From Chitinophaga pinensis (GTDB taxonomy: Bacteria; Bacteroidota; Bacteroidia; Chitinophagales; Chitinophagaceae): a DNA stretch of 64,000 bases. Below are positions 1 through 10,583 of this stretch, one piece after another. The notes under the pieces are model-generated. The model did no database searches. It was not told where the DNA came from and saw only the letters and a program-made list of their open reading frames with translations. Position 1 is the stretch's first letter; each line of letters opens with the position of its first letter. The translations under genes and the position numbers were made by a program. The stretch covers positions 1 to 64,000 of the forward strand of contig CAMBEI010000005.1 in assembly GCA_945865645.1 (NCBI GenBank), given 5' to 3'.

Positions 1-540
1 TAAATGGCCACGTTCGTATTTTTCCATTTTCATTAAACGACCGGTGCCGGCCTCATAATACTTCCATTCACCATGTTTCACGCTGTATTGATCGGCTTTT
101 ACAATCTTATAATCAATAATTTCATTGTTACCTTCACCATAAACGGCCACGGTGTCATAAGGGGCATCTGGGTCATAGCCTCGCCAGGATTCTTCCCGGA
201 TCAAATCGCCCAGGTAGGTATAATATTGTTGAACACCATCTTTGCCCCCAAGTTTATAAAATTCAACGGCAATAATATCTCCAGTCAAACTATATTTTCG
301 CCAAATATTTTCTTTATTATTATTTTTAAAAATACCCTCTTCTTCATAACCGGGCTCGCCCCTTATCGGTTCCACATGCAATACCCACTTTCCCTGTTTC
401 ATATCTTTATTATCTATGGCATTTAGGGTATCGCCCTTGTCGGAAATCACAAATTTTTTATATTGAGCCGTGCCATTCATCAAAAACAAAAACTGAATTA
501 TGGTACATATCAACATTTGCCGTATTTTTAAAACTCGCAT
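1..540 (-). CDS. Secreted MORN/YwqK-like repeat protein (partial, C-terminus runs off the window start)
   Basis: Reverse-strand reading from ATG at 540 is open to base 1: MRVLKIRQMLICTIIQFLFLMNGTAQYKKFVISDKGDTLNAIDNKDMKQGKWVLHVEP...KHGEWKYYEAGTGRLMKMEKYERGHL; signal peptide plus G-x-W-x-Y-Y-x-x-G-x-L repeat style. Not in the ORF track because it is truncated. Confidence 0.7.
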   Translation of the reverse strand, partial: MRVLKIRQMLICTIIQFLFLMNGTAQYKKFVISDKGDTLNAIDNKDMKQGKWVLHVEPIRGEPGYEEEGIFKNNNKENIWRKYSLTGDIIAVEFYKLGGKDGVQQYYTYLGDLIREESWRGYDPDAPYDTVAVYGEGNNEIIDYKIVKADQYSVKHGEWKYYEAGTGRLMKMEKYERGHL

Positions 541-584
541 AACATTGTAATTATTGGTTGCTTTATTTAAATCAAAACAAACAA

Positions 585-3086
585 ATGAAAAATATTTTCA
601 AATTTACGTTATTCCTGCTTTTTATACATGTTAATTCTGTTTGGGCACAAGTAAAATCTAGTACTGCCACTGAGCGTATTAGTGGCTTACAAAAAAGAAA
701 ATTACTTGAAGATAGTAGTTTGCTAAAAGATATTAAGTTTCGTAATGTAGGGCCTAGTATAATGAGTGGCAGAGTAGTAGATGTAGATGTAAATCCCGCT
801 GACCCAACAGAATTTTATGTAGCGTATGCTTCGGGTGGTTTATGGTACACTGCAAATAACGGACAAAGTTTGGTGCCAGTTTTTGATAAAGAAAATGCTT
901 TTAGCATTGGCGACATTGCTGTTAACTGGCGATTAGGGATTATTTGGGTTGGAACAGGGGAGGCCAATAGCAGTAGATCATCTTACTCGGGCCTGGGTGT
1001 TTACAAAAGTTCGGATAAAGGAAAAACATGGGATTATCTTGGCCTACCCGAGAGTCATCATATAGGCAAAATAAATTTGCATCCCACCGATAATAATATA
1101 GCCTGGGTTGCGGTGCTTGGCCATTTATTTTCTGCCAATAAAGAGCGAGGCGTTTACAAAACGATTGATGGAGGTAAAACCTGGAATCATACTTTATATA
1201 TTGATGATAATACCGGCGCAGTGGATATGGATATTAATCCAAAAAATCCAAATGAATTATACGCATGTATGTGGTACCGAACTAGGCGGTCCTGGAATTT
1301 TGAAGAAAGCGGAAGAACTTCTGGCATTTATAAAAGTATAGATGGAGGAAATACCTGGAAGCCTCTAATGCAGCAAGGAAATGGATTTCCAACGGGCAAG
1401 GGTATTGGTAGGATTGGGATATCTGTTTTTGCCGCCAATCCTAATATTATTTTTGCCGCTGTTGATAACCAAGACCACCGGCCAGATACGGCACAAAAGA
1501 AAGTAGATAGTAATTATGTGCTCAAAGATTTTAAAAACTTAACTAAAGAAATTTTTTTGATGTTGGATGATAAAAAATTAGACAGCTTTTTATCCGACAA
1601 TGATTTTCCAGAAAAATACAAAGCTGCATCTGTAAAAGAACTGGTAAAAAATGACAAGGTGCAACCAACTGCTGTTTATGATTATTTATTTGATGCCAAT
1701 GCTGCCCTTTTTGATACACCAATAATAGGCTGCGAAATTTACAAAACTGAGGATGCAGGGGTTAACTGGAAAAAAGTAAATACAAAAGCATTGAGTTTGT
1801 ACAATACCTATGGATATTATTTTGGAAAGATTTCTGTTAGTAATACAAATGAAAATAAAATTGTGATCAGCGGATTTAATTTAATGCTGAGTGAGGACGG
1901 AGGTAAAACATTTAAATCAACCGACAAATCTGCAACACATCCCGACTGGCATGGCTGTTGGATGAACCCCAATAAAGATAGTCATTGGGTAGCAGGAAAT
2001 GATGGAGGCTGCAATGTTACTTATGATGATGGGGAACATTGGTTTAAAGCAAATACTCCATCAGTTGGGCAGTTTTATAGCATTACAGTAGATGATGCAA
2101 AGCCCTATAATATTTATGGGGGATTACAGGATAATGGTACCTGGTATGGGCCTGCCAATGCCAAAGATTTAGATCAATGGGATTACGACGGTGTTTATCC
2201 ATGGAAGAATGTAGGTGGTGGGGATGGTATGCAGGTGCAGGTTGATACAAGGGATAATAAGACATTGTATGCCGGCTCGCAATTTGGTTTTTATGGGAGA
2301 AGAAGTACAGAAGGGGGTCGCAGTATTTCTTTATATCCTAGGCCAAATCTAGGGGAGACAAAACTGCGTTTTAACTGGCAAACACCCATCTGGTTAAGTA
2401 GGCATAGTCAGGATGTTTTTTATTATGGTGCCAATAAATTTTATCGCAGTTTACAAAAGGGAGAAAAAATGGAAGTCCTCAGCGGTGATTTAACAAATGG
2501 AGCAAAAGAAGGTGACATTCCTTTTGGTACAAGCACAACGTTAGTAGAATCGCCCATGAAATTTGGTTTGATTTATATTGGCACCGACGATGGTAATATA
2601 CAAATTACTAAAGATGCTGGTTATACCTGGACAAAAATTAGTATCGGGTTACCAAAAACTGTTCAGGGTTTGTATGTAAGTCGAGTTACTCCTTCTGCTT
2701 TTAAAGAGAATAGAGTGTTTGCAACATTAAACGGTTATCGTAATGATAATTTTGGGGCTTATTTATTTGTAAGTGAAGATTATGGATTAACATGGCTACA
2801 ATTGGGTAGTGATTTGCCTGCGGAACCATTGAATGTGATAAAAGAAGATCCTAAAAAAGAAAATATCATTTATGTGGGAAGTGATAATGGCCTATATGCA
2901 TCTTTTGATAGGGGTAAAACTTTTATGAGCGCAGGAATGAGCTTGCCTCGTGTGCCTGTTCATGATATAGCAATACAGCAAAGAGAAAATGAATTGGTTG
3001 TAGGCACACATGGCCGCAGTATTTATATTACTAAATTAGATGCGGTGCATAAAATTTATGAAAAAATGTTGGAAGGGAAAAAATAA
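585..3086 (+). CDS. Secreted VPS10/sortilin-like BNR-repeat (beta-propeller) protein
   Basis: 842-aa ORF; likely start at the internal Met (MKNIFKFTLFLLFIHVNSVWAQ signal peptide); many S-x-D-x-G-x-T-W BNR motifs. Confidence 0.8.
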   Translation: MKNIFKFTLFLLFIHVNSVWAQVKSSTATERISGLQKRKLLEDSSLLKDIKFRNVGPSIMSGRVVDVDVNPADPTEFYVAYASGGLWYTANNGQSLVPVFDKENAFSIGDIAVNWRLGIIWVGTGEANSSRSSYSGLGVYKSSDKGKTWDYLGLPESHHIGKINLHPTDNNIAWVAVLGHLFSANKERGVYKTIDGGKTWNHTLYIDDNTGAVDMDINPKNPNELYACMWYRTRRSWNFEESGRTSGIYKSIDGGNTWKPLMQQGNGFPTGKGIGRIGISVFAANPNIIFAAVDNQDHRPDTAQKKVDSNYVLKDFKNLTKEIFLMLDDKKLDSFLSDNDFPEKYKAASVKELVKNDKVQPTAVYDYLFDANAALFDTPIIGCEIYKTEDAGVNWKKVNTKALSLYNTYGYYFGKISVSNTNENKIVISGFNLMLSEDGGKTFKSTDKSATHPDWHGCWMNPNKDSHWVAGNDGGCNVTYDDGEHWFKANTPSVGQFYSITVDDAKPYNIYGGLQDNGTWYGPANAKDLDQWDYDGVYPWKNVGGGDGMQVQVDTRDNKTLYAGSQFGFYGRRSTEGGRSISLYPRPNLGETKLRFNWQTPIWLSRHSQDVFYYGANKFYRSLQKGEKMEVLSGDLTNGAKEGDIPFGTSTTLVESPMKFGLIYIGTDDGNIQITKDAGYTWTKISIGLPKTVQGLYVSRVTPSAFKENRVFATLNGYRNDNFGAYLFVSEDYGLTWLQLGSDLPAEPLNVIKEDPKKENIIYVGSDNGLYASFDRGKTFMSAGMSLPRVPVHDIAIQQRENELVVGTHGRSIYITKLDAVHKIYEKMLEGKK

Positions 3087-3298
3087 TTAGAAGGTGTTTT
3101 AAATTAATGAGATTATTAGCCTGAGATTGTCAAAAGTGGGGTATTAATTGCTTTTAAAGTATTAAGAAACTGATTATATTAATAACTGAGTTAAATGAAA
3201 CAAAGTTTGTCAATTTAAAAATATTTCATCATGTATTTATATTTTACTTCTACATTTGTAAATTCTTTTTAGAAACCACGAACATTTAAATATTTATA

Positions 3299-5281
3299 GT
3301 GTCAAAACAAGTTAGCAAGTTTACTGCAGCCGGCCTGTTGGTTGCTTTAGGAATTATTTACGGCGATATTGGAACTTCGCCATTGTATGTTTTTAACTCT
3401 ATAATTAAGGGTAGAGTGATTGATGAAACTCTTATCTTAGGAACCTTATCTCTAATCATTTGGACTATTACTTTAATAACTACTATTAAGTATGTTGTTA
3501 TGATGCTTCGTGCCGACAATCGTGGAGAAGGTGGTATTTTCGCCTTGTTTGCGCTTGTTAGACGTCGAAAAAAATGGTTAGTTATTCCGGCGATGATTGG
3601 AGGAGCGGCACTTTTATCAGATGGGATTATTACACCACCTATTTCCATAACATCTGCAATAGAGGGATTAAAAGAGCTACCTAAATTTCATGATCTTAGC
3701 CAAAACACGATTGTTTATATTGTATTAGGGATTATTGCAGCTTTCTTTCTTTCTCAACAATTCGGCACTAGTAATATTGGTAAATTTTTTGGCCCGTTCA
3801 TGTTTGTTTGGTTTGTCATGTTGGGATTGCTGGGCTTGTTTCATATCAGCGATTATCTATACATTTTAAAAGCGCTTAATCCATATTATGCTTTTTATTT
3901 TTTGCTGACTTATTCTGAGGGATTTTGGTTATTAGGCGCTGTTTTTCTCTGTACCACGGGCGCTGAGGCACTTTATAGTGATCTAGGTCATTGTGGAAGA
4001 GGCAATATTCGGATATCCTGGATATTTGTTAAAGTAAGTTTAATTATCAATTATTTTGGACAAGGGGCTAGTCTATTAAAGCATCATAATGGGAAATTAT
4101 TAGATGCTGCAACCATAAAATTTGAAGGGATTAATGCCTTTTACGATCTTATGCCAAACTGGTTTATTATTCCTGGTGTAATAATAGCCACAAGTGCAGC
4201 TATTATTGCCAGCCAGGCTATGGTTACAGGCTCTTTTACTTTAATAAACGAAGCCATTCGCCTTAATCTTTGGCCAAAACTTAAAATTAATTATCCATCG
4301 GAAGCCAGAGGACAAATATTTATACCGGCCATTAATATGCTTTTATTTATAGGTTGCGTTGGGGTAGTTTTATTTTTCAGGGAATCGGCGAAGATGGAAT
4401 CTGCTTATGGGTTAGCTATCATTACAACAATGCTAATGACAACAATTTTGTTTGCAAATTACATGGTACTGCATCGTGTTAAACCATTGTTGATTTATGT
4501 TTTTTTAGGGGCGTATCTAATCATAGAATCTTCATTTCTAATTGCATTAATGGATAAATTTATTCATGGTGGATACATCACTTTATTAATTGGATTCTGT
4601 CTATTTTCGGTCATGTACATTTGGTATAGAAGTCGTAAAGTTAAAAATAGGTATGTTGAATTTGTCCGACTTGAAGAATACGTTCCTAAGCTGGAGGAGT
4701 TGAGTAACGATTCATCAGTGCCTAAATATGCTACTCACTTGGTTTATTTAACCAGTGCAAATAATCCTAAAGAAATTGAACATAAAATTATTTATTCGAT
4801 ATTAAATGGAAAACCAAAACGTGCCGATATTTTTTGGTTTATCCATGTAGACACGATGGATGATCCATACACCTGCGAATATTCTGTAGAGCATATCATT
4901 CCTAATGATATTATTAGGGTAGAATTCAGGCTTGGCTTTAGAATGCAGCCTCGTATAAATCTGATGTTTAAAAAAGTAGTGGAAGATTTAGTGGCTAATC
5001 GCGAAGTGAATGTTACCAGTCGCTACGAAAGTCAGCAACGAAATAATATGGTAGGAGATTTTAAATTTATTGTAATGGAGAAATTTTTGAGTCAGGATAA
5101 TGAACTACCTTTTTTTGAACGAATCATTATGCGTTCTTATTTCTGGTTAAAGGAAATTTCGCTAAGCGAAGAAAAAGGATTTGGGCTAGAGCAGAGCACT
5201 ATACAGGTAGAAAAATTTCCTCTAATTATAGCGCCGGTAAGTAATTTAAAATTAAAAAGAACTTATTTTGAAGAAGACTAG
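3299..5281 (+). CDS. kup: KUP-family potassium uptake protein
   Basis: 660-aa ORF with GIIYGDIGTSPLYVF and GEGGIFAL motifs typical of Kup; GTG start. Confidence 0.93.
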   Translation: MSKQVSKFTAAGLLVALGIIYGDIGTSPLYVFNSIIKGRVIDETLILGTLSLIIWTITLITTIKYVVMMLRADNRGEGGIFALFALVRRRKKWLVIPAMIGGAALLSDGIITPPISITSAIEGLKELPKFHDLSQNTIVYIVLGIIAAFFLSQQFGTSNIGKFFGPFMFVWFVMLGLLGLFHISDYLYILKALNPYYAFYFLLTYSEGFWLLGAVFLCTTGAEALYSDLGHCGRGNIRISWIFVKVSLIINYFGQGASLLKHHNGKLLDAATIKFEGINAFYDLMPNWFIIPGVIIATSAAIIASQAMVTGSFTLINEAIRLNLWPKLKINYPSEARGQIFIPAINMLLFIGCVGVVLFFRESAKMESAYGLAIITTMLMTTILFANYMVLHRVKPLLIYVFLGAYLIIESSFLIALMDKFIHGGYITLLIGFCLFSVMYIWYRSRKVKNRYVEFVRLEEYVPKLEELSNDSSVPKYATHLVYLTSANNPKEIEHKIIYSILNGKPKRADIFWFIHVDTMDDPYTCEYSVEHIIPNDIIRVEFRLGFRMQPRINLMFKKVVEDLVANREVNVTSRYESQQRNNMVGDFKFIVMEKFLSQDNELPFFERIIMRSYFWLKEISLSEEKGFGLEQSTIQVEKFPLIIAPVSNLKLKRTYFEED

Positions 5282-5442
5282 GCACTTGTTTTTTATTAGC
5301 TGCAAAGTAGTAATAATTTAAGTAATGAGATGGGAGCAAAGCGTTTGGAGTTAAATTTTATTTATTTTGTATTTACCAAGATAAGTTAAATTTAACTTAA
5401 TCTATAACAACTAACATCCCACAGAAAACAACCAGTTAAATA

Positions 5443-6231
5443 TTGCTTCAAATCATCACCTATATTGTTATTATTATTGTTTCACTTTCTATTATTGCCT
5501 TTTTTGTACAAGAACGTTTTATTTTTAAGCCAGAAAAATTAAAACAGGATTTTATTTACAAATATGATGCACCTTTTGAAGAATTATTTTTTGATGTAGC
5601 ACCTGGGGTTAGCATTAATGGTCTGCATTTTACTGTAGATCAGCCGCTGGGTTTGATTTTGTATTTTCATGGTAATAGCAGAAGCATAAAAGGGTGGGCT
5701 AAATACGCCATAGATTTTTATCGCTATAAATATGATGTGGTGCTGGTTGATTATCGTGGTTTTGGTAAAAGTACGGGCAAGCGAAATGAAAAGGATATGC
5801 TTAATGATATGCAGTTTGTTTATACATCGCTAGCTGCTAAGTATAACGAAAATCATATTATTGTTTATGGACGTAGTATGGGTAGTGGCTTTGCGGCTAA
5901 AGTGGCCAGTGAAAATAAACCACGTTATCTTATTTTAGATGCACCTTATTTTAGTTTTAAAAAAGCAGTAGAGCGGTTTTTACCCATATTGCCTGTGCGA
6001 TTGGTTTTACGATATCATATGCGTACTGATAAATGGATTGCCAAAGTAAATTGTCATACTTATATATTGCATGGTACAAAAGATTGGTTGTTGCCCATTA
6101 GCAACAGTGAAAAATTACAGGCGCTCAATCCACGTAAAATAACTTTGATACGCATTGCTGGTGGCGGTCATAATGATCTGCCTTCTTTTTCTGAATATCA
6201 TAATTTTTTGAGAGATATTTTACAATACTAG
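5443..6231 (+). CDS. alpha/beta hydrolase, BEM46/YfhR-like
   Basis: YFHGN..., DYRGFGKSTG, YGRSMGSG nucleophile elbow, GGGHNDLP; TTG start. Confidence 0.8.
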   Translation: MLQIITYIVIIIVSLSIIAFFVQERFIFKPEKLKQDFIYKYDAPFEELFFDVAPGVSINGLHFTVDQPLGLILYFHGNSRSIKGWAKYAIDFYRYKYDVVLVDYRGFGKSTGKRNEKDMLNDMQFVYTSLAAKYNENHIIVYGRSMGSGFAAKVASENKPRYLILDAPYFSFKKAVERFLPILPVRLVLRYHMRTDKWIAKVNCHTYILHGTKDWLLPISNSEKLQALNPRKITLIRIAGGGHNDLPSFSEYHNFLRDILQY

Positions 6232-6333
6232 TTATAGGGAAACACTCACACATTTTATATTTTACCCTGCAGATTGTTTGCTTCAACTCTTTACAATAGC
6301 TTCCAGTAACTTTTAACTTAACTTTGTTCCTTT

Positions 6334-7146
6334 ATGAAAAGAAAAATATTTTTTCGTTGGCTTAAAGTAATTATTCTCATTTATAGCAGTATTGGTATTG
6401 CTTTATTTTACCTACAGGATCGTTTTTTATTTCACCCAGAAAAATTATCTAGCGCTTATGTATATCATTTTAAGATGCCATTTGAAGAATTGAACATTCC
6501 TTTTAATAATATTGATACCATTAACTTGATTAAATTTTTTCCTACAGATTCAATAAGAAGAGGGGTGGTGGTTTATTTTCATGGCAATAAAAATAATATA
6601 GAACACTATGCCAAATTTGCAAACAACTTTACCAAATACGGCTATGAAGTGTGGATGGAAGATTATCCTGGGTTTGGAAAAAGTACTGGAGAACGCTCCG
6701 AAAAAAAAATGCTTCAGCAGGGTTTGCAAATTCAAAGAATGGCTGCTGCTAAATATGGGAAAGACAGTATTATAATTTATGGTAAATCATTTGGTACAGG
6801 CATCGCAGCGAATGTTGCCTCAGAATCAACTAATCAAAGATTGATTTTGGAAACACCTTATTATAGTATTCCATCTTTATTTACTTGTTATGCACCAATT
6901 TATCCAACATCTCAAATGACAAATTATCAATTACCAGTGCATCTATTTTTAGTCGATGTGAATTATCCCATAACTATTTTTCATGGCACAAGTGATGGCG
7001 TAATCCCTTATCGAAATGCCGCCAAATTGAAGACTCTATTAAAATCAACAGATGAATTTATAACAATTAATAAAGGCGCACATAATAATCTCAATAACTT
7101 TGATCTGGTAAAACAAAAGTTAGATAGTTTATTAAATCTCCGTTAG
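6334..7146 (+). CDS. alpha/beta hydrolase, paralogue of the upstream gene
   Basis: YFHGNKNN, DYPGFGKSTGERSEKKM, YGKSFGTGIAANVASE; closely parallel to 5443-6231. Confidence 0.8.
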   Translation: MKRKIFFRWLKVIILIYSSIGIALFYLQDRFLFHPEKLSSAYVYHFKMPFEELNIPFNNIDTINLIKFFPTDSIRRGVVVYFHGNKNNIEHYAKFANNFTKYGYEVWMEDYPGFGKSTGERSEKKMLQQGLQIQRMAAAKYGKDSIIIYGKSFGTGIAANVASESTNQRLILETPYYSIPSLFTCYAPIYPTSQMTNYQLPVHLFLVDVNYPITIFHGTSDGVIPYRNAAKLKTLLKSTDEFITINKGAHNNLNNFDLVKQKLDSLLNLR

Positions 7147-8037
7147 CTGCGTTTTGTTTTTACTAATCTTTAATATATAGGGTAGGCCTACTTTTAATGC
7201 ATAATTTTCAGTTTGATGGCTTACCGGAAAATCAAAACACACCGGATAATTATAAGGCCCCGTAATTTCTTTGATTAATTTATAAACTTTTTTTCCAAAA
7301 GGCCGTTCGGTATCTTGCATGTCTGTAAATCCCCCAACTATTAAACCAGCCAGGTTATCTAATTTACCGCTGCGTTTGAGTTGATATAGCATACGGTCAA
7401 CATTATAGATATGTTCACCTATATCTTCAATGAAAAGTATTTTATTTTTTGTATTCATGTCAGAAGTGGTTCCTATTAAATGTACTAGTAAAGACAAGTT
7501 GCCACCAATAATTTCTGCAGATGCAGTACCACATTTATTGAATGAGTGGGCTGCGCAACTAAACTTTGCCTTTTTGCCAATAAGGGCTTTGTGCCATGCT
7601 TGAATGTATATGTTTTCTCCTTCATTAAATGCTGCAGCCATCGGTGCATGTAAAGAAGCAACTTTTACTTTAGTGTATAAATGTGCATGTAAAATAGTGA
7701 TATCGCTAAAACCAATGATCCATTTCGGCTTCTTTTTAAATTTGGTAAAATCAAGTTCGTCAATAATTCGGGTAACACCATAACCGCCACGTCCACAAAG
7801 TATGGCATGTATATTTTCATCATCAAGCATGGCTTGCATTTCATTTTTTCGTATTTCATCAGAACCGCTAAAATAATTTTTTGATTTACTACCTAAAGTT
7901 TTACCCACCATTACATCAAAGCCCCAGCTTTGCAATGTGCTAATACAAGTTTGTGCTTTTTCAGCAGCCATATAACCTGCTGGGCAAGTAATACTAACGG
8001 TGTTACCTTTTTTTAAGTAGGGAGGAATTATTATCAT
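7132..8037 (-). CDS. LD-carboxypeptidase (MccF/LdcA, S66 family)
   Basis: PPYLKKGNTVSITCPAGYM, ILCGRGGYGVTRIIDELD, WIIGFSDITILHAHL, GGNLSLL, GFTDM motifs. 3' end overlaps the 3' end of the convergent hydrolase gene by 15 bp. Confidence 0.88.
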   Translation of the reverse strand: MIIIPPYLKKGNTVSITCPAGYMAAEKAQTCISTLQSWGFDVMVGKTLGSKSKNYFSGSDEIRKNEMQAMLDDENIHAILCGRGGYGVTRIIDELDFTKFKKKPKWIIGFSDITILHAHLYTKVKVASLHAPMAAAFNEGENIYIQAWHKALIGKKAKFSCAAHSFNKCGTASAEIIGGNLSLLVHLIGTTSDMNTKNKILFIEDIGEHIYNVDRMLYQLKRSGKLDNLAGLIVGGFTDMQDTERPFGKKVYKLIKEITGPYNYPVCFDFPVSHQTENYALKVGLPYILKISKNKTQLTEI

Positions 8038-8117
8038 ATAATTTTCAATATAAGTGATAGATTTATAAAACTAAAGTATAAGTTATTTTTTTTTATTAAA
8101 TTTACTGATAACTTATC

Positions 8118-10571
8118 ATGCATATGCGTTTTTCTTCTTTTCTTTTTTTTCTTCTATGTTCTAATTTAGTATTTGCACAGCCTTGTGCGGGTCCAGGTAG
8201 AACTGCTCAAACTGCATTTGTTGTTTGTGGAACGCTTACTTTTCCTCAGCCTGTTGTGCCCTCCTGTGTAGGTCCCGATTTGCCTGTAGGGGGGTGTGTA
8301 GATCCTGTTACCAGCAGCAATTCTGTTTGGTATAGGTTTCATTGTTATCAGTCTGGCACATTAGGGTTTTTAATTACACCTGCTTCTATGATGGATGATT
8401 ATGATTGGGAATTGATGGATTTTACTGGGTTTCTTCCTGCAGCTGTATATGCTAGTGATTTAGGAATTTCTTTGAATTTAAGTGCAGAAACTGGACCTAC
8501 TGGATGTTCGCCCGCTGGCATACTAAATCTAAATTGTGCTGGGGGGGCTCCAGGATCTCAATTTAACCGCATGCCTGATTTATTAACAGGGCATGATTAT
8601 CTACTAATGGTTACTAACTGGTCTAATTCTGGACTTGGGTATAATTTAAATTTTGTAGGGGGCACGGCTGTGCTTACCAACAACCTGCTGCCTGCAATAA
8701 CTAATGTAGGAATCGTTAATTGCAATGCTTCAATGCTACATATTGTTTTGTCGGAAGATGTTTTATGCAGCAGTTTAACTGCGCTTGGTACCGAGTTTAC
8801 TATCACAGGAGGAACACATGTTATTACAGGTATAAATTCTGTTTGCTCATCTGTAAATGCATTTACTGAATTAACACTTGTATTACAAAACCCTATTCCT
8901 GCTGGTAATTATCGATTAACAGTAAATAATGGAACAGATGGCAATACCTTATTTGATGTTTGTCAGGAGGCAATGCCTGTTGGCTCTTTTTATGATTTTA
9001 CTGTACCTACATTTACACCTTTAAATATTAATGCAATAAATTCGGTAGGATGTACATCAACGGTTTTAAATATACCTTTTTCAAATCCAATATGGTGCAG
9101 TACTATTACGGCTAGTGGCAGCGAGTTTTCAATATTGCCAGGTAATCCTGCAATAGCATCTGTGCAATCTGTATGCAGTTCAGGAAGTACTTATACAAAT
9201 CAGCTACAAATTGTTTTGGTTAATCCCCTTCCGTCGGGGAATTACCAACTATTTGTAAATAACGGTACTGATGCCGATACCTTTATAGATACTTGCAGCG
9301 TTACAATTAATGCAGGAAGCAGTTATCCTTTTATAATTTCTGGTACTGCGGCTTTTAATAGTCAGGTAAATTGGGGGTGTATAACGGATACGATTGTACT
9401 TACTCACCCCGGGGGTAATGGTATAAACTCATGGGTATGGAATTTTAGCGATGGAGGATCAGCTATAGGTCAAACCGTTACTCATATATCGCCTGTTTCT
9501 ACTATAGCGGTTATTGTACAATTAATCGTATCAAATGGAATTTGCAGGGATACCTTAACCAATACAATACCATTAGATAATGCATATAAAGCGAATTTCA
9601 CGAAATTCCCTGATGACACATTATGCATAAATAAGCCTGTAATTTTTACCAATACATCAACTGGAAATATTGTTAACTACTTATGGAATTTTGGAGATTT
9701 AACACAGCATAATGGTCAAACGCCACCAACACATACATATTTATTAACTAATAATTATAGAGTACAGTTAATTATAACTAATAATTATGGCTGTAAAGAT
9801 ACTGCTACAAAAAACATACATGTTGCACCTTCAGCTTTTATTGATTTCGTGGGTTTAAAATCACAATATTGTACAGGCAATCAGTTGTTACTAACCAGAA
9901 GAATATCTAGAAATATGAGCTCCTATGTTTGGGATAATGGTGATGGTAAAACTTTTATAAATGAAGTGGATGTTAATTTTTCTTATGCCACAGAAGGCCT
10001 TTACAACATAACGCTTTCGGGTAACGATAGATTTTGCGGTATAGCAACAGTAAGTAAAACTGTTCCTATATATGCAGTGCCAAAAGTAAAGCTGCCATCA
10101 GATACTGTACTTTGCCAAAATGAACAAATGCAAATCGGAATTTTTCCAACAGTTAATTATACTTATTTGTGGAATACAGGGGCTACTACCTCTCAAATAA
10201 TTACCAATATATTTACAAGAGAATACACTTTAACTGCGGAAAATAAAGGATGTAAGGCATATGATATCATGCTTGTTAAAGTGTTAACTGCTTGTATAAT
10301 AAAAGTTCCCAATGCCTTTACACCAAATAAAGATGGATTAAATGATTTACTTTTAGCAACCAATGCCGATTTGGCAAAAAACTTTTCATTTAAAGTGTTT
10401 AACAGAATAGGGGAAGTAGTTTTTTCTACAAATAACCCTCTCGAAGGATGGAATGGTTTGTATAAAGGTAATCCTGCTGAAATAGGCACTTATGTTTGGA
10501 TGCTGAGTTATATAGATCCCTGGAATGGGAAAGCAATAAAAGAAAAAGGAACAAGTATTTTGTTGCATTAA
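8118..10571 (+). CDS. Secreted adhesin-like protein with PKD domains and T9SS type-B (gliding motility-associated) C-terminal domain
   Basis: Signal peptide; PKD-like WNFGDLTQHNGQTPPTHTY; C-terminus VPNAFTPNKDGLNDLL...FKVFNRIGEVVFST...WNGLYKGNPAEIGTYVW. Confidence 0.85.
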   Translation: MHMRFSSFLFFLLCSNLVFAQPCAGPGRTAQTAFVVCGTLTFPQPVVPSCVGPDLPVGGCVDPVTSSNSVWYRFHCYQSGTLGFLITPASMMDDYDWELMDFTGFLPAAVYASDLGISLNLSAETGPTGCSPAGILNLNCAGGAPGSQFNRMPDLLTGHDYLLMVTNWSNSGLGYNLNFVGGTAVLTNNLLPAITNVGIVNCNASMLHIVLSEDVLCSSLTALGTEFTITGGTHVITGINSVCSSVNAFTELTLVLQNPIPAGNYRLTVNNGTDGNTLFDVCQEAMPVGSFYDFTVPTFTPLNINAINSVGCTSTVLNIPFSNPIWCSTITASGSEFSILPGNPAIASVQSVCSSGSTYTNQLQIVLVNPLPSGNYQLFVNNGTDADTFIDTCSVTINAGSSYPFIISGTAAFNSQVNWGCITDTIVLTHPGGNGINSWVWNFSDGGSAIGQTVTHISPVSTIAVIVQLIVSNGICRDTLTNTIPLDNAYKANFTKFPDDTLCINKPVIFTNTSTGNIVNYLWNFGDLTQHNGQTPPTHTYLLTNNYRVQLIITNNYGCKDTATKNIHVAPSAFIDFVGLKSQYCTGNQLLLTRRISRNMSSYVWDNGDGKTFINEVDVNFSYATEGLYNITLSGNDRFCGIATVSKTVPIYAVPKVKLPSDTVLCQNEQMQIGIFPTVNYTYLWNTGATTSQIITNIFTREYTLTAENKGCKAYDIMLVKVLTACIIKVPNAFTPNKDGLNDLLLATNADLAKNFSFKVFNRIGEVVFSTNNPLEGWNGLYKGNPAEIGTYVWMLSYIDPWNGKAIKEKGTSILLH

Positions 10572-10583
10572 TTCCATTTATAA

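Noticed and set aside
73-426. 117-aa plus-strand ORF at the window start
   Set aside because: Antisense to a better-supported partial MORN-like gene on the minus strand (1-540).
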